Origin: DASQDT01 sp036380435
GTDB lineage: Bacteria; Acidobacteriota; Blastocatellia; Pyrinomonadales; Pyrinomonadaceae
Direction of reading: 5' to 3'
Assembly (NCBI GenBank): GCA_036380435.1
Contig: DASVES010000153.1
Location: 1-43,053 of the forward strand
DNA: 43,053 nucleotides
This document shows, one piece after another, positions 1 to 8,882 of the stretch. Numbering within the stretch: position 1 is the first letter of the stretch; each line of letters opens with the position of its first letter. A model generated the notes under the pieces. It made no database searches and was not told where the DNA came from. It saw only the letters and a program-made list of their open reading frames with translations. The position numbers and the translations under genes are program-made.

Positions 1-54
1 AGCGGGTTGTAGCTACGGGAGCGTCAACCCGCTCGCTACCGCCCGCGGTACTGT
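1..54. repeat. Dispersed palindromic repeat (copy 1)
   Basis: Bases 1-9 (AGCGGGTTG) pair with 25-33 (CAACCCGCT), giving a perfect 9-bp hairpin. Bases 26-54, read on the minus strand, match 1626-1654 at 27 of 29 positions, so this is a dispersed intergenic repeat and not a one-off terminator. No gene is visible upstream of the MFS gene in bases 1-289. Confidence 0.6.
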
Positions 55-289
55 GCCGGCATCACGCTCACGGATTCAAACGAAAGGCACGCAGATGAAA
101 TACCCTCCCTGGTAAGCCTCAGCCGAAGCCACTGCTGAACGCGTCGCAAATCCCGCGGCACACGTGCCGCGAAGGCTCCGCTACGCGCTCGCCCGCTCGG
201 TGATTCCACCTCCACGGTCAGACGTTTTCACCTCACCCGCAACCGAAAACGTCCTCGAAGAAACCTTCGCCGTGAAAGGAGAGTCACCC

Positions 290-1534
290 TTGTCGCAAGG
301 ACTCCGCTCGTCTGTTCAAAACACTTCCGCCCGGCGCACGCCGGCGCGGCGGTTTTCTTACTTTATCTACACGCTGCTCCTCGTCGAATTCCTCGACGAG
401 TTCGTCTACGGCGCACGCGAAGCGGCCTGGCCGCTCGTGCGCGACGACCTGCGTCTGTCTTACGCGCAGATCGGCCTGGCGCTCGCCGCGCCGGGGATCG
501 TCGGCATCATCATCGAGACCTTCCTCGGCGTCCTCGGCGACGTGTGGAACCGCCGCGCACTCGTCCTCGGCGGCGGACTCTTCTTCGCGGCTGGCACGTT
601 GCTCGTCGCGTCTAGCGACAGCTTCACGTTGCTGCTCGTCGCGCTGTGCGTGTTGTCGCCGGCGTCGGGCGCGTTCGTCGGTCTCTCGCAGGCGGCGCTG
701 ATGGACGCGGAGCCGGCGCGGCGCGAGCAGAACATGGCGCGCTGGGCCTTCTCCGGCTCGCTGGGCAACGTGGCCGGGCCGCTCGCGCTCGGGGCCGCCG
801 TCGCGCTCGGCTGGGGTTGGCGCGGCCTGTTCCTTTGCCTGGCGGCGCTCACGCTTGTCGTGGTCGTGGCCGCGTGGCGTCTGCCCTTCCCCGTCCCCAC
901 AGCGGGCGTTGACGATGACGATGCAGTGCGGCACGGACTGCGCGCCGGACTCCGCGACGCTTTGCGCGCGCTCCGGCGGCGCGAGGTCGTGCGCTGGCTT
1001 TTGCTTTTGGAGTTCGGCGACTTCACGTGGGACGTGCTGCGCGGCTTCCTCGCGCTCTACTTCGTGGACGTGGTCGGCGTGTCGCTCTCCGAGGCCGCCT
1101 TCGCCGTCTTCGTGTGGACGCTCGTGGGTCTGCCCGGCGACTTCCTGATCATCCCGTTGCTGGAACGCGTCCGCGGCCTGAGCTATCTGCGCGTGAGCAC
1201 GGCCTGCGTCATCGTCCTCTTCCCCGCTTTCATGCTGGCGCCGGGGATGACGGCGAAACTCTTCGCGCTCGGACTGCTCGGCCTCGCCAACGCCGGCTGG
1301 TACTCCATCCTCAAGGCGCAGCTCTACAAAGAGATGGAGGGGCGCAGCGGCGCCGTGATGACGCTCCAGAACGTCTCCGGCATCATCAGCTCGACGGCGC
1401 CGCTCGCGCTCGGCGCCTTCGCCCAGAGGTACGGCCTCGAAGCGATGATGTGGCTGCTCCTCGTCGGCCCCCTCGTGCTGCTCGCGGGGCTGCTCACGAC
1501 GAGAGACGACGCGGGGCCAGCGCCGTCTTCATAA
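290..1534 (+). CDS. MFS transporter
   Basis: Major facilitator superfamily inner-membrane transporter of about 414 residues, with roughly twelve hydrophobic segments in two halves. The loop after the second helix carries GDVWNRR, the MFS motif-A region (consensus GxLaDrxGrr). The frame is open upstream to 164, but that extension is hydrophilic and unlike the family. I chose TTG at 290 because AAAGGAG at 275-281 lies 8 nt upstream and the first membrane span follows shortly. The substrate cannot be told from sequence. The next gene on the same strand is a kynureninase-like enzyme, but a 214-bp gap with a palindromic repeat separates them, so a shared operon is doubtful. Confidence 0.85.
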   Translation: MSQGLRSSVQNTSARRTPARRFSYFIYTLLLVEFLDEFVYGAREAAWPLVRDDLRLSYAQIGLALAAPGIVGIIIETFLGVLGDVWNRRALVLGGGLFFAAGTLLVASSDSFTLLLVALCVLSPASGAFVGLSQAALMDAEPARREQNMARWAFSGSLGNVAGPLALGAAVALGWGWRGLFLCLAALTLVVVVAAWRLPFPVPTAGVDDDDAVRHGLRAGLRDALRALRRREVVRWLLLLEFGDFTWDVLRGFLALYFVDVVGVSLSEAAFAVFVWTLVGLPGDFLIIPLLERVRGLSYLRVSTACVIVLFPAFMLAPGMTAKLFALGLLGLANAGWYSILKAQLYKEMEGRSGAVMTLQNVSGIISSTAPLALGAFAQRYGLEAMMWLLLVGPLVLLAGLLTTRDDAGPAPSS

Positions 1535-1625
1535 ACAATTAACGGGGCCACGCGCACGCGTCGGCCTTCCCTTTTCCGATGGTAGCCAAGCGCGTCGCCC
1601 GCCGATATACTTGAGGCCCTTAGAA

Positions 1626-1717
1626 ACAGTACCGCGAGCGGTAGCGAGCGGGTACGCCCGTGATGAGAGGCCCGCCTCGCGCATCGACACCCTCGAGGCT
1701 CCCGCTCGCGGTACTGT
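1626..1717. repeat. Dispersed palindromic repeat (copies 2 and 3, inverted)
   Basis: Bases 1626-1639 (ACAGTACCGCGAGC) are perfectly complementary to 1704-1717, forming a 14-bp stem around a spacer that contains the further unit GGTAGCGAGCGGGT. Bases 1626-1654 match the minus strand of 26-54 at 27 of 29 positions. The repeat lies in the leader of the kynureninase-like gene and ends 19 bp before its Shine-Dalgarno site. An in-frame upstream extension through it (1611-1748) is open but reads repeat DNA and is not believed. Confidence 0.65.
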
Positions 1718-1748
1718 CCCCCGTAATCAACACGCGAGGAGGCGCTTC

Positions 1749-2945
1749 TTGTCGGACGAGCTTCTGGAATGGCGGCGCGAGTTCCCAATTTTGGAGAGCT
1801 GCGCTTATCTCATCTCGCACAGTCTGGGCGCGATGCCGCGCGGCGCTTTCGGGCGTCTGCAAGACTACGCCGAGTTGTGGGCGACGCGCGGCGTGCGGGC
1901 GTGGGCCGAGGGGTGGTGGGAGATGCCGCTCACGGTGGGCGACGAGTTGGGGCGCATCATCGGGGCCGAACAAGGCTCCGTCGCCATGCACCAGAACGTC
2001 TCGGTCTGCCAGTCGCTCATCCTCTCCTGCTTCGACACGACGCCCGAGACCCGGCGCAACAAGGTCGTCTACTCTGAGCTTGAATTCCCTTCGGTGATGT
2101 ACGTCTATGAGGCGCACGCGCGCGACGGGCGCTACCGCATCGAGCGTGTCAAGTCCGACGACGGCGTCACGGCGTCGCTCGAACGGATGCTTGAAGCGAT
2201 TGACGAGGAGACGCTGCTCGTCCCCATCTCGCACGTCCTCTTCAAGAGCGCGTTCCTTCAGGACGCGCGCGCTATCACGGAGCGCGCGCACGAGGTCGGC
2301 GCCCTCGTCGTCCTCGACACCTACCAGTCGGCCGGCACCGTCCCCTTCAGCGTCAAAGACCTGGACGTTGATTTCGCCACGGGCGGCTCGGTGAAGTGGC
2401 TCTGCGGCGGCCCCGGCGCGGGCTACCTCTACGTCGCGCCGCGCCTGCGCGGGGCGCTGGAGCCGAAGGTCACGGGCTGGATGGCGCACGCCGCGCCCTT
2501 CGCCTTCGAGGACGCGCCCATCCGCTACGCCGACGGCGCCGCGCGCTTCCTCCACGGCAGCCCGGCCGTCCCCGCGCTCTACGCGGCCGAGTCCGGCTAC
2601 AAAATCATCAACGACATCGGGGTCGAGCGCATTCGCGCCAAGAGCATGCGGCAGACGCAGCGACTCATCGAACTCTGCGAGGAGGCGGGTTTTCAAGTCA
2701 CCTCCCCGCGCGACCCCGAACGGCGCGGCGGCACCATCACCGTCGCCGTCCCGCACGCGGCGGCCGTCACGCGCGAACTCATCCGCCGTGAGATTATCGT
2801 CGATTACCGCCCCGGCGCCGGCGTCCGCCTCTCGCCCCACTTCTACACGAAGGATGAGGAACTTGAAGGGGCCGTCAGCGAGATGCGCCGAATCATCGAT
2901 ACCCGCGCCTACGCCGAGCACGAGGCCGCGGGCGCGGCATTCTAA
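1749..2945 (+). CDS. kynU: Kynureninase-like PLP-dependent enzyme (class V aminotransferase fold)
   Basis: PLP enzyme of about 398 residues. Kynureninase hydrolyses kynurenine to anthranilate and alanine. Kynureninase-like features are the segment HVLFKSAFLQDARAI, the PLP-ring Asp in VLDTYQSAG (about residue 190), and the Schiff-base lysine in GGSVKWLCGGPGAG (about K216), where GGPGA is typical of this family. The usual His in the WDLxHSAG motif is replaced (DTYQSAG), so another class V activity such as a desulfurase or epimerase is not excluded. The start is TTG at 1749, 6 nt after a perfect AGGAGG at 1737-1742. Tryptophan dioxygenase and an aryl-CoA ligase at 38.8-41.2 kb support a kynurenine route. 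The stop codon lies 5 bp before a heptamer-repeat hairpin. Confidence 0.75.
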   Translation: MSDELLEWRREFPILESCAYLISHSLGAMPRGAFGRLQDYAELWATRGVRAWAEGWWEMPLTVGDELGRIIGAEQGSVAMHQNVSVCQSLILSCFDTTPETRRNKVVYSELEFPSVMYVYEAHARDGRYRIERVKSDDGVTASLERMLEAIDEETLLVPISHVLFKSAFLQDARAITERAHEVGALVVLDTYQSAGTVPFSVKDLDVDFATGGSVKWLCGGPGAGYLYVAPRLRGALEPKVTGWMAHAAPFAFEDAPIRYADGAARFLHGSPAVPALYAAESGYKIINDIGVERIRAKSMRQTQRLIELCEEAGFQVTSPRDPERRGGTITVAVPHAAAVTRELIRREIIVDYRPGAGVRLSPHFYTKDEELEGAVSEMRRIIDTRAYAEHEAAGAAF

Positions 2946-2949
2946 AAGC

Positions 2950-3006
2950 AGTGACGAGTGACGAGTAAGACGAGCTTTGACAACTCGTCACTCGTCACTC
3001 GTCACT
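2950..3006. repeat. Inverted heptamer array A (unit GTGACGA)
   Basis: The left arm 2950-2974 consists of tandem 7-bp units GTGACGA. The right arm 2983-3006 holds three units of the reverse complement TCGTCAC. At least 17 bp pair perfectly, with a loop of about 8 nt after a slightly degenerate part of the left arm. It sits between the convergent kynureninase-like gene (stop at 2945) and FAD oxidase gene (stop at 3154), so it may act as a two-way terminator. No T-tract follows. Confidence 0.75.
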
Positions 3007-3153
3007 TTCTGTATGGCCGAAGATACGGCGACGGCGGCCTGCTCTCGCGAATCCGCCGACAGGCTGCTCAGTTGTCTACGAGCGCGGGCGAGTTATCAAC
3101 CGGGACCTTCCGGCGCGGGTCGGGGATGTGAATCTACTGCCCTCCAGTTCTCC

Positions 3154-4842
3154 CTACGGTTCAAGCAGTTGACACAGAAAGTCATTGCAGAAGAGGCCGT
3201 TCGGATCGAGCTGCTTGCGGTAAGCGTCGAAGGCTTCCTGGCGTGCGCCGCGGCGTCGCCGGAGGTCGGCCAGAAAGTTCTCGTTGAAAGGTTCGGTATG
3301 CTTGCCTGATTCGTCGGTCGGGTCGTAGAAGCCGTACATCTTGCCGTGATGCGGGAAGCCACCCATTGCGACCCATTTCCTCTCGACATCGGCGAAAAAC
3401 TGTAGAAGCTTGGCGGTATACCGGGGGCGCGCCGTCTGGTCATACTCCACGAAGCCGATCAGGTCGAGATTGATGAACCAGGTGTTGGCGGGGGCTTCGG
3501 TGAACGTCCCCGACATGGCCGTGTCGCCGCCCTTGACGAAGCGAAACTCCATCGGCGCCGCGATGTGGAAGTTGCCGTCTTTCAAGACGATCTGGGAAAC
3601 GACATCCAGTCCGTCCCAAACTTTGCCGAGGCCCGCATCGTCGAGGTTGGGCAGCGGTACGTAGTAAGACATGAAAATGACTCGCACCGCGCCCGTCAGC
3701 CACATCTCCGAATGCGACTTGTTGGCCGTGGCAACGTCCGGCTCGATCACCTCGAAGGTGATGGCCGAGATAACAGCGGGATTGTCGAAGCCATCTTCAA
3801 TAACACCAAGTGGGGTATTGCCAGGGCTTTTTACATACTGTGCCCGCTGGGCCGCGTCGGCGCCGTATTTAGCAAATCCCCCCAGATATGGTGCGCCGTA
3901 TGAGGGTGGTTGTTTGCCGGCAAGGACACACGCATTGGGTGGCTCAGGGCTTGGCGGCTGGTTCGGAGTTTTCGGAGACGGGTTGTCTTTCACGTCCCAA
4001 TGCAGCGCGAGGAAGTTCTTGGTGTACAAAGGGAACCCGACATTACTTGTGGCGTAAGGGGTGAAGAACGTTTCCAGCCGCGTGTGCTGTCCGATGAGCG
4101 TCTTGAATTTCTTCACGAAGGCCGTTTTGTCGGCGAGACCTAAGCGCTCCGTGCCGCCCTGAAGCGTCGTCGCATACGGGCGGCTCATGGCATCGAGGGT
4201 GATCGACGTGACTATCCCCAGACCGCCCAAAGACACGCGGGCGAACTGCAAAGGCGACCAGCCGGCGACCTTCGGCGACTGCGCATCAATCGTTGTCACC
4301 GTCCCATCGGCAAGCAGGAGGTTGAACGCCGCCACGGTTTCCGCGAAGATCGGCGCGTCCATTGTGCCGCCGTGCACGTCAACCGCGGTCATCCCGCCGA
4401 GGCTGAAAAAGCCGCCGGCCGTAACCGTTTTCATCATGAGGTTGTGACGGGTCAGGAAGGCGTCCAGCTCATCCTCGCGAACGCCCGCGTTCAACGTGAC
4501 CTGATTCTCTCCCGGCCCCAGCACGAGGCGCTGGTCATGTGCGTCTCCCAAATCCGCATAACACGACATATCCACAAGATACTCCTTAGTCATCTGCGGC
4601 GCCGCGTTACGGTTGTCACTGATCACCAGCGGCGGCTGCGAATGCCGCTGGCCGGAGACTCGGATGGTCGCGCCTTTTATCTTTGAGACCTCGGCGAGCA
4701 CCTGCTTCAATTCGGCGAGGTTGGTCGGCACGAAGTAGTATTTCGTGCCATCAGACGAGGGATTGTGGACCAGATTTCCGCTCCAGTTCTGCCAGATTGG
4801 AGCCGAAGGGGAGGGGACGCTTGCTTTTGTATTGTTCGCCAT
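3154..4842 (-). CDS. FAD-binding oxidoreductase (VAO/PCMH type, aldonolactone-oxidase-like)
   Basis: Flavoprotein oxidase or dehydrogenase of 562 residues. The N-terminal half is a FAD_binding_4 (PCMH-type) domain: RVSGQRHSQPP at about residues 61-71 contains His67, at the position that binds FAD covalently in many members, and GGFFSLGGMTAVDVHGG and SLGGLGIVTSITL are its later FAD-binding turns. The C-terminal end DPNGLFCNDFL resembles the aldonolactone-oxidase ending DPNGLFxNxYL. There is no signal peptide, and residues 1-15 are Ser/Pro/Ala-rich. It is a single-gene minus-strand unit convergent with the kynureninase-like gene. The substrate is unknown; sugar lactone or alcohol oxidation are family-level guesses. 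Confidence 0.8.
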   Translation of the reverse strand: MANNTKASVPSPSAPIWQNWSGNLVHNPSSDGTKYYFVPTNLAELKQVLAEVSKIKGATIRVSGQRHSQPPLVISDNRNAAPQMTKEYLVDMSCYADLGDAHDQRLVLGPGENQVTLNAGVREDELDAFLTRHNLMMKTVTAGGFFSLGGMTAVDVHGGTMDAPIFAETVAAFNLLLADGTVTTIDAQSPKVAGWSPLQFARVSLGGLGIVTSITLDAMSRPYATTLQGGTERLGLADKTAFVKKFKTLIGQHTRLETFFTPYATSNVGFPLYTKNFLALHWDVKDNPSPKTPNQPPSPEPPNACVLAGKQPPSYGAPYLGGFAKYGADAAQRAQYVKSPGNTPLGVIEDGFDNPAVISAITFEVIEPDVATANKSHSEMWLTGAVRVIFMSYYVPLPNLDDAGLGKVWDGLDVVSQIVLKDGNFHIAAPMEFRFVKGGDTAMSGTFTEAPANTWFINLDLIGFVEYDQTARPRYTAKLLQFFADVERKWVAMGGFPHHGKMYGFYDPTDESGKHTEPFNENFLADLRRRRGARQEAFDAYRKQLDPNGLFCNDFLCQLLEP

Positions 4843-4868
4843 TCTTACCTTCCTTCCTGGGGTCTTCG

Positions 4869-5072
4869 GTGTTCGTAATAAACCATTCCGTCGGCGAGAG
4901 CCTGTGGGGCGTGCTCAACGCCGCCCTCATCGTCGGCCTCTCGAAAGATGCGCCACTCGGCCTCGTGCCCGGGGACTTTGTGCTCGGCCCCTGGCTCGGA
5001 CTGCTCGGATTCGTCGGCGTGATCGTCTTGCTGTACGGGTGGATGCTGCGTCGGTCGGCAGCGGCCCGGTAG
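4869..5072 (+). pseudogene. Possible small membrane protein or gene remnant, unrecognised
   Basis: Short open stretch of 67 codons from GTG at 4869 that encodes two convincing hydrophobic segments, LWGVLNAALIVGL and LGLLGFVGVIVLLYGWML, ending in basic residues (RRSAAAR). The composition is that of a real membrane protein and unlike the nearby arginine-rich shadow frames. No Shine-Dalgarno site precedes it, and upstream in the same frame the sequence is antisense to the oxidase gene. It may be the 3' end of a gene whose front was lost, or chance. I do not recognise the family. The rest of 4843-5155 holds only a hairpin. Confidence 0.3.
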
Positions 5073-5093
5073 CTTGGGGAGACAGCTTCGATT

Positions 5094-5138
5094 ACCAGAG
5101 GGCGTCTGAAGAGCAGGCTTTTCCGCACGCCCTCTGGT
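5094..5138 (-). terminator. Hairpin after the kinase gene
   Basis: ACCAGAGGGCGT (5094-5105) is perfectly complementary to ACGCCCTCTGGT (5127-5138), a 12-bp stem with a 21-nt loop. It starts 18 bp beyond the stop codon of the minus-strand kinase gene. No U-run follows, so it may be a REP-like hairpin; its GAGGGCGT core recurs in the inverted repeat at 32171-32259. Confidence 0.5.
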
Positions 5139-5155
5139 CGTTCACTCTGTGGCCC

Positions 5156-8029
5156 TTACTGCCGCAAGTCCAAGAGCCAGATGTCGCTTTCCGATTCGTA
5201 AAGCGAAAAGTAAATCAGCCGGTCGTCGTTCGAAATCCCGATTCCGCGAATCTCGTCCTGCCCAGTGTCGAAGACTTCCAGCATGCGTTTTGTCACGATG
5301 TCCGCGATGTAGGCCTTACTTCCGGCGGAGAAGACAAAGCGCCGGCTGTCTGACAGCCACATCGGGTCCGACAGCCACATCGGATAGCCTTCGACTTGCG
5401 CCACTTTTTCGTACTTGCGGCGCGCGAATGAATAATAGCCGACCGCCGACTCAGCGCCGTCGAATGTTCCCGCCAGCTTTCCCCCGTCCGGCGACCAGTC
5501 CCACGCCAGGAAGTGTGTCTCGCCCTCGGGCGCCGGGAGAGGGTCGCGAGTCTGATGCGTCCAGTCCTTATCGGCGTCGATGATCGCGTTCAGGAAGTTG
5601 CTCTGAAAGAGTAGGCGTTTGCCGTCGGGCGACCAGAGCGGAAACGACGCGCTGCTCTCACTGCTGAAGGTGTGTTGGCGCAGGTTCGTGCCTTCCAGGT
5701 CGAGCGACCAGATTTCGTAGTTCCCGCTGCGGTCGGACGCGAACGCTATCCGCTTGCCGTCGGGCGACCAACGCGGGTAGCGGTCGAAGAACTTGTCGTT
5801 CGTCACGTCGCGCCAGTCGCGGCCGTCGCGGTTGACGACGGCGATGTCGTCCTGAGACCGGCGGGGGACGCGCATGACAAACTGTTTGCCGTTGGGCGAA
5901 AGCTCGGGGCGCACGACCCGCCGGTCGCCGCGAGTCACCCAGAAGGGTTGACCGACAATTTTCTCGCTCTCCGGGTTAAACTCGACGGCCCGGATGTTCG
6001 ATTGCTCGCTTGTCTGAACGTAGAGCAGACGCTGGCCGTCGCGCGAGAAACTCAAATGCCAGTTGAAAGCCGAAGGCGTCACCACGGCTTCCGGCTCGCC
6101 CAGGACCCTGCCGGTCTCTTCCTCGACGGCGACCCGCCAGAAACTCATATTGCCGTTCCGGTCGCTCACGAAGTAAAGAAACCTGCCGTCGGGCGACCAG
6201 ACCGGATTCCAGTTCGTGGAGGCGCCTTTCGTCACCGCCACCGGCTCGCCGCCGCCGCCGTTCGCAACGGTCGCGATGTCGCTACGCCCGACGTTCGGCG
6301 GCATGAACCAGTACGCGATTCGGTGGCCGTTCGGCGACCAGGACGGCTGCATGGCGTCGGCCTCGGTGAGCAGTCGTGTGGCGCCCGTCCCCAAACTGAT
6401 AACCCGGATCGCGCTGGTAATGGTCGTCCGCGTGCTGGGGACATCGCGCCCGGCGGTGCTGTAAGCGATCTCTTTCCCGTCCGGGGACCATGAAGGGTGA
6501 TGACCGCCGGCGACGACGAGGCGGGCGTTCTCGCCCGTGGCCTCCATGACGTAGATGCCCGCCGGCTCTCTGGTCGAGCGAAACGCGATGCGGTCGCCGC
6601 CCGGAGAAAACGCCGGCTGACTCTCGTCGGAAGCCGTGTCCGGCGTGAGCAATGTTGCGTTCTTGCCGCCGACGCGTTGCAGAAAGAGGTCCCAGTTCCC
6701 CTTGACCCGGCTCGCGTAAACGAAACTCTTTCCGTCAGGCGCGAGAGTCGGGAAGTGTTCTGTCCCCGGCTGGTCTGTGAGTTGAACATGAGTGGCGCGC
6801 CCCCAGTCGAGCGGCGTCGCCGCCGGCGATTGCGAGAACCACCAAACGGCGACACCCACCGCCGCGAGCACGAGAACCGCCGCGACCGGGAGAACCAGCC
6901 GGGCGCGGGGCGCCGTCGGGCCGGCAGATTTTTCAATTGCCCTTCCGCGCGCGCTCCCTGTGCCGGATTCGATTGCGCGCAGCAGCCGGCGGAGGTCGGC
7001 GCGAAAGTCGGCCGCGGTCTGGTAACGAAGATCGCGGTCTTTCTCAAGCGCCTTATCAAGTATCAAATCCAATTCCGAGGGAAGCGTGGGATCGATGGAA
7101 CTGGCAGAATCCGGCTCGCTCGACAGGATGGCGTTAACTGTCACACGCCTCTCCCTCCCCTCGAAAGGTTTGCGTCCCGTGACCATCTCGTAGAGGACGA
7201 CGCCGAGGCTCCAGATGTCGGTGCGGTGGTCAGTCGTTTCGCCCGCCGCCTGCTCGGGCGACATGTAGGCGAGCGTTCCCAGCGCCGCGCCCGCCTGCGT
7301 ATGTGCTGCATCAGCCTCCCGGGCTTCGGTCAGCTTCGCCAGACCGAAGTCGAGGAGTTTCACATAGCCGTCGGGCCGCACCATGATGTTATCCGGTTTG
7401 ATGTCGCGGTGAATGATGCCCGAAGCGTGGGCGGCGGCGAGGGCCTCCGCGACCTGCCCCGCGATTGACAAACCGTCTTTGAGCTTCAGCCCGTTTCTCA
7501 TCATCGGGCGGAGCGTCTGACCCTCGACGAACTCCATCGCGATGAAATTGAGTCCGCCGGCTTCGCCCACTTCGTAAATGGTGACGAGATTCGGGTGGTT
7601 CAACGCCGACAGCGCCAGAGCTTCGCGCTTGAAGCGTGTGGCCCGTTCCACGTCGGCGACGAAATGGCGCGGGAGAATTTTGAGCGCCACCCTGCGGTTG
7701 AGCTTCATCTCTCGCGCGAGGTAAACCTCACCCATCCCGCCCGAACCTAACAGGCTCTCGATGGTGTAATTCCCGATGTCTTTGCCGACGAGTGATTGGT
7801 GGGAGGTTAGTTGAGAGTCCTGCGCCATGGCTTGCGCCGCGATCTTCATCGCGGAGCGTTCCATGAACCCAGACGCCTGTGATTGCGCCCGGAGCAGGCT
7901 CAACACTTCACCGCGCAGGGCGGGGTCCCCGACGGTCGCCTCCGCTACAAATCGTTCGCGCTCACGCTCCGGCAGATCGAGAGCCGCGTCAAGCAGGGCG
8001 TCTACTTGTTTCCACAGTTCTTCGTCCAT
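5156..8029 (-). CDS. Membrane Ser/Thr protein kinase with TolB-like WD40/PD40 propeller
   Basis: Hanks-type kinase of 957 residues. Kinase domain: P-loop GSGGMGEVY (95-103), VALKIL with Lys117, catalytic HRDIKPDN (207-214), DFG (227-229), and SPE in place of APE. One transmembrane helix follows (about 378-398, VLPVAAVLVLAAVGVAVWWF), then about 550 residues of PD40/TolB-like propeller repeats with recurring WSPDGKxIAF/Y and SPDGK motifs, expected outside the membrane. Residues 1-90 resemble the short helical lead-in common in these proteins. It starts 4 bp after the ECF sigma gene stop (TGA-gccg-ATG), so the two are translationally coupled. Such kinase plus ECF pairs are common in acidobacteria; kinase control of the sigma factor is an inference. 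Confidence 0.93.
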   Translation of the reverse strand: MDEELWKQVDALLDAALDLPERERERFVAEATVGDPALRGEVLSLLRAQSQASGFMERSAMKIAAQAMAQDSQLTSHQSLVGKDIGNYTIESLLGSGGMGEVYLAREMKLNRRVALKILPRHFVADVERATRFKREALALSALNHPNLVTIYEVGEAGGLNFIAMEFVEGQTLRPMMRNGLKLKDGLSIAGQVAEALAAAHASGIIHRDIKPDNIMVRPDGYVKLLDFGLAKLTEAREADAAHTQAGAALGTLAYMSPEQAAGETTDHRTDIWSLGVVLYEMVTGRKPFEGRERRVTVNAILSSEPDSASSIDPTLPSELDLILDKALEKDRDLRYQTAADFRADLRRLLRAIESGTGSARGRAIEKSAGPTAPRARLVLPVAAVLVLAAVGVAVWWFSQSPAATPLDWGRATHVQLTDQPGTEHFPTLAPDGKSFVYASRVKGNWDLFLQRVGGKNATLLTPDTASDESQPAFSPGGDRIAFRSTREPAGIYVMEATGENARLVVAGGHHPSWSPDGKEIAYSTAGRDVPSTRTTITSAIRVISLGTGATRLLTEADAMQPSWSPNGHRIAYWFMPPNVGRSDIATVANGGGGEPVAVTKGASTNWNPVWSPDGRFLYFVSDRNGNMSFWRVAVEEETGRVLGEPEAVVTPSAFNWHLSFSRDGQRLLYVQTSEQSNIRAVEFNPESEKIVGQPFWVTRGDRRVVRPELSPNGKQFVMRVPRRSQDDIAVVNRDGRDWRDVTNDKFFDRYPRWSPDGKRIAFASDRSGNYEIWSLDLEGTNLRQHTFSSESSASFPLWSPDGKRLLFQSNFLNAIIDADKDWTHQTRDPLPAPEGETHFLAWDWSPDGGKLAGTFDGAESAVGYYSFARRKYEKVAQVEGYPMWLSDPMWLSDSRRFVFSAGSKAYIADIVTKRMLEVFDTGQDEIRGIGISNDDRLIYFSLYESESDIWLLDLRQ

Positions 8030-8033
8030 CGGC

Positions 8034-8603
8034 TCAAGCGTTACTCAGTTCTCGATACAACCATGCCTTAGCTTTGTTCCATTCGCGCATCACGGTGACG
8101 GGCGCGATGCTCATCACCTCGGCCGTCTCTTCGACCGACAGCCCGCCGAAGAAACGCAGTTCCACGATCCGGCTCTTACGCTCATCAATCCGCGCCAACT
8201 CCTTCAGCGCCTCATCGAGCGCGAGCAGATCAGAATCTTTTTCCACGGTTACGGTCATCGCCTGCTCAAGCGAGATGTGACGCGCCTCCACGTCCTGGGC
8301 GACGCGCGGACGCCGGCGCGCGAAGTCCACAAGGATGCGGCGCATGATCTGGGCCGCGGCGCCGAAGAAGTGCGCGCGGTTCTGCCAGCGGACGGCCTTC
8401 CAGTCAATCAAACGCAAATAGGCTTCGTTTATCAGCGCGGAGGTTTGCATGAGGTGGTCGCCGCGCTCCCGCCTCATGTAGTGGCTCGCGAGGCGGTGCA
8501 ATTCCGCGTGAACGAGCGGGGCCAGCCGGTCGAGGGCAGCCTCATCGCCGTCACTCCAGGCGACTAGAAGTTCAGTCAGGTCGCGGGACTCGAGCGCGTC
8601 CAT
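8034..8603 (-). CDS. ECF sigma factor (Acidobacteria-type, TIGR02999-like)
   Basis: RNA polymerase sigma factor of 189 residues. Region 2 includes LHRLASHYMRRERGDHLMQT and ALINEAYLRL. Region 4 ends with the helix-turn-helix LSVEETAEVMSIAPVTVMREW. RNAHFFGAAAQIMRRILVDFARRR is a hallmark of the group paired with Ser/Thr kinases in acidobacteria and planctomycetes. The kinase gene follows after 4 bp. No anti-sigma factor gene is adjacent, so activity may be set by the kinase (inference). ATG at 8603 has no clear Shine-Dalgarno site. Confidence 0.92.
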   Translation of the reverse strand: MDALESRDLTELLVAWSDGDEAALDRLAPLVHAELHRLASHYMRRERGDHLMQTSALINEAYLRLIDWKAVRWQNRAHFFGAAAQIMRRILVDFARRRPRVAQDVEARHISLEQAMTVTVEKDSDLLALDEALKELARIDERKSRIVELRFFGGLSVEETAEVMSIAPVTVMREWNKAKAWLYRELSNA

Positions 8604-8882
8604 ACGTGGCTACTTGTAAAAAAAGAGGCTATCTAAAATTAGCGAGGCGGGTGCGGGGAACGTATCCAATTTACCATACCGAGCCATGTGCTTCGCACCC
8701 TGAGAAGGGTTCACGATCTCACACGTGAAAATTCATTTCCCTCGATGATAGTTTTCGCGCGAGATTTACGCCTTAGGGGTTGGAAGCGCACTGTCGGCTT
8801 CGAATGGTTTTCTCAAGCGCGTGGGCAACGACTGAGAATAAACAAAATCACAAGTTACAACCCCAAAAGGAGACCTAAACGA

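Noticed and set aside
1620..2921. 433-codon minus-strand open frame
   Set aside because: Antisense to the kynureninase-like gene; charged low-complexity product with no family features.
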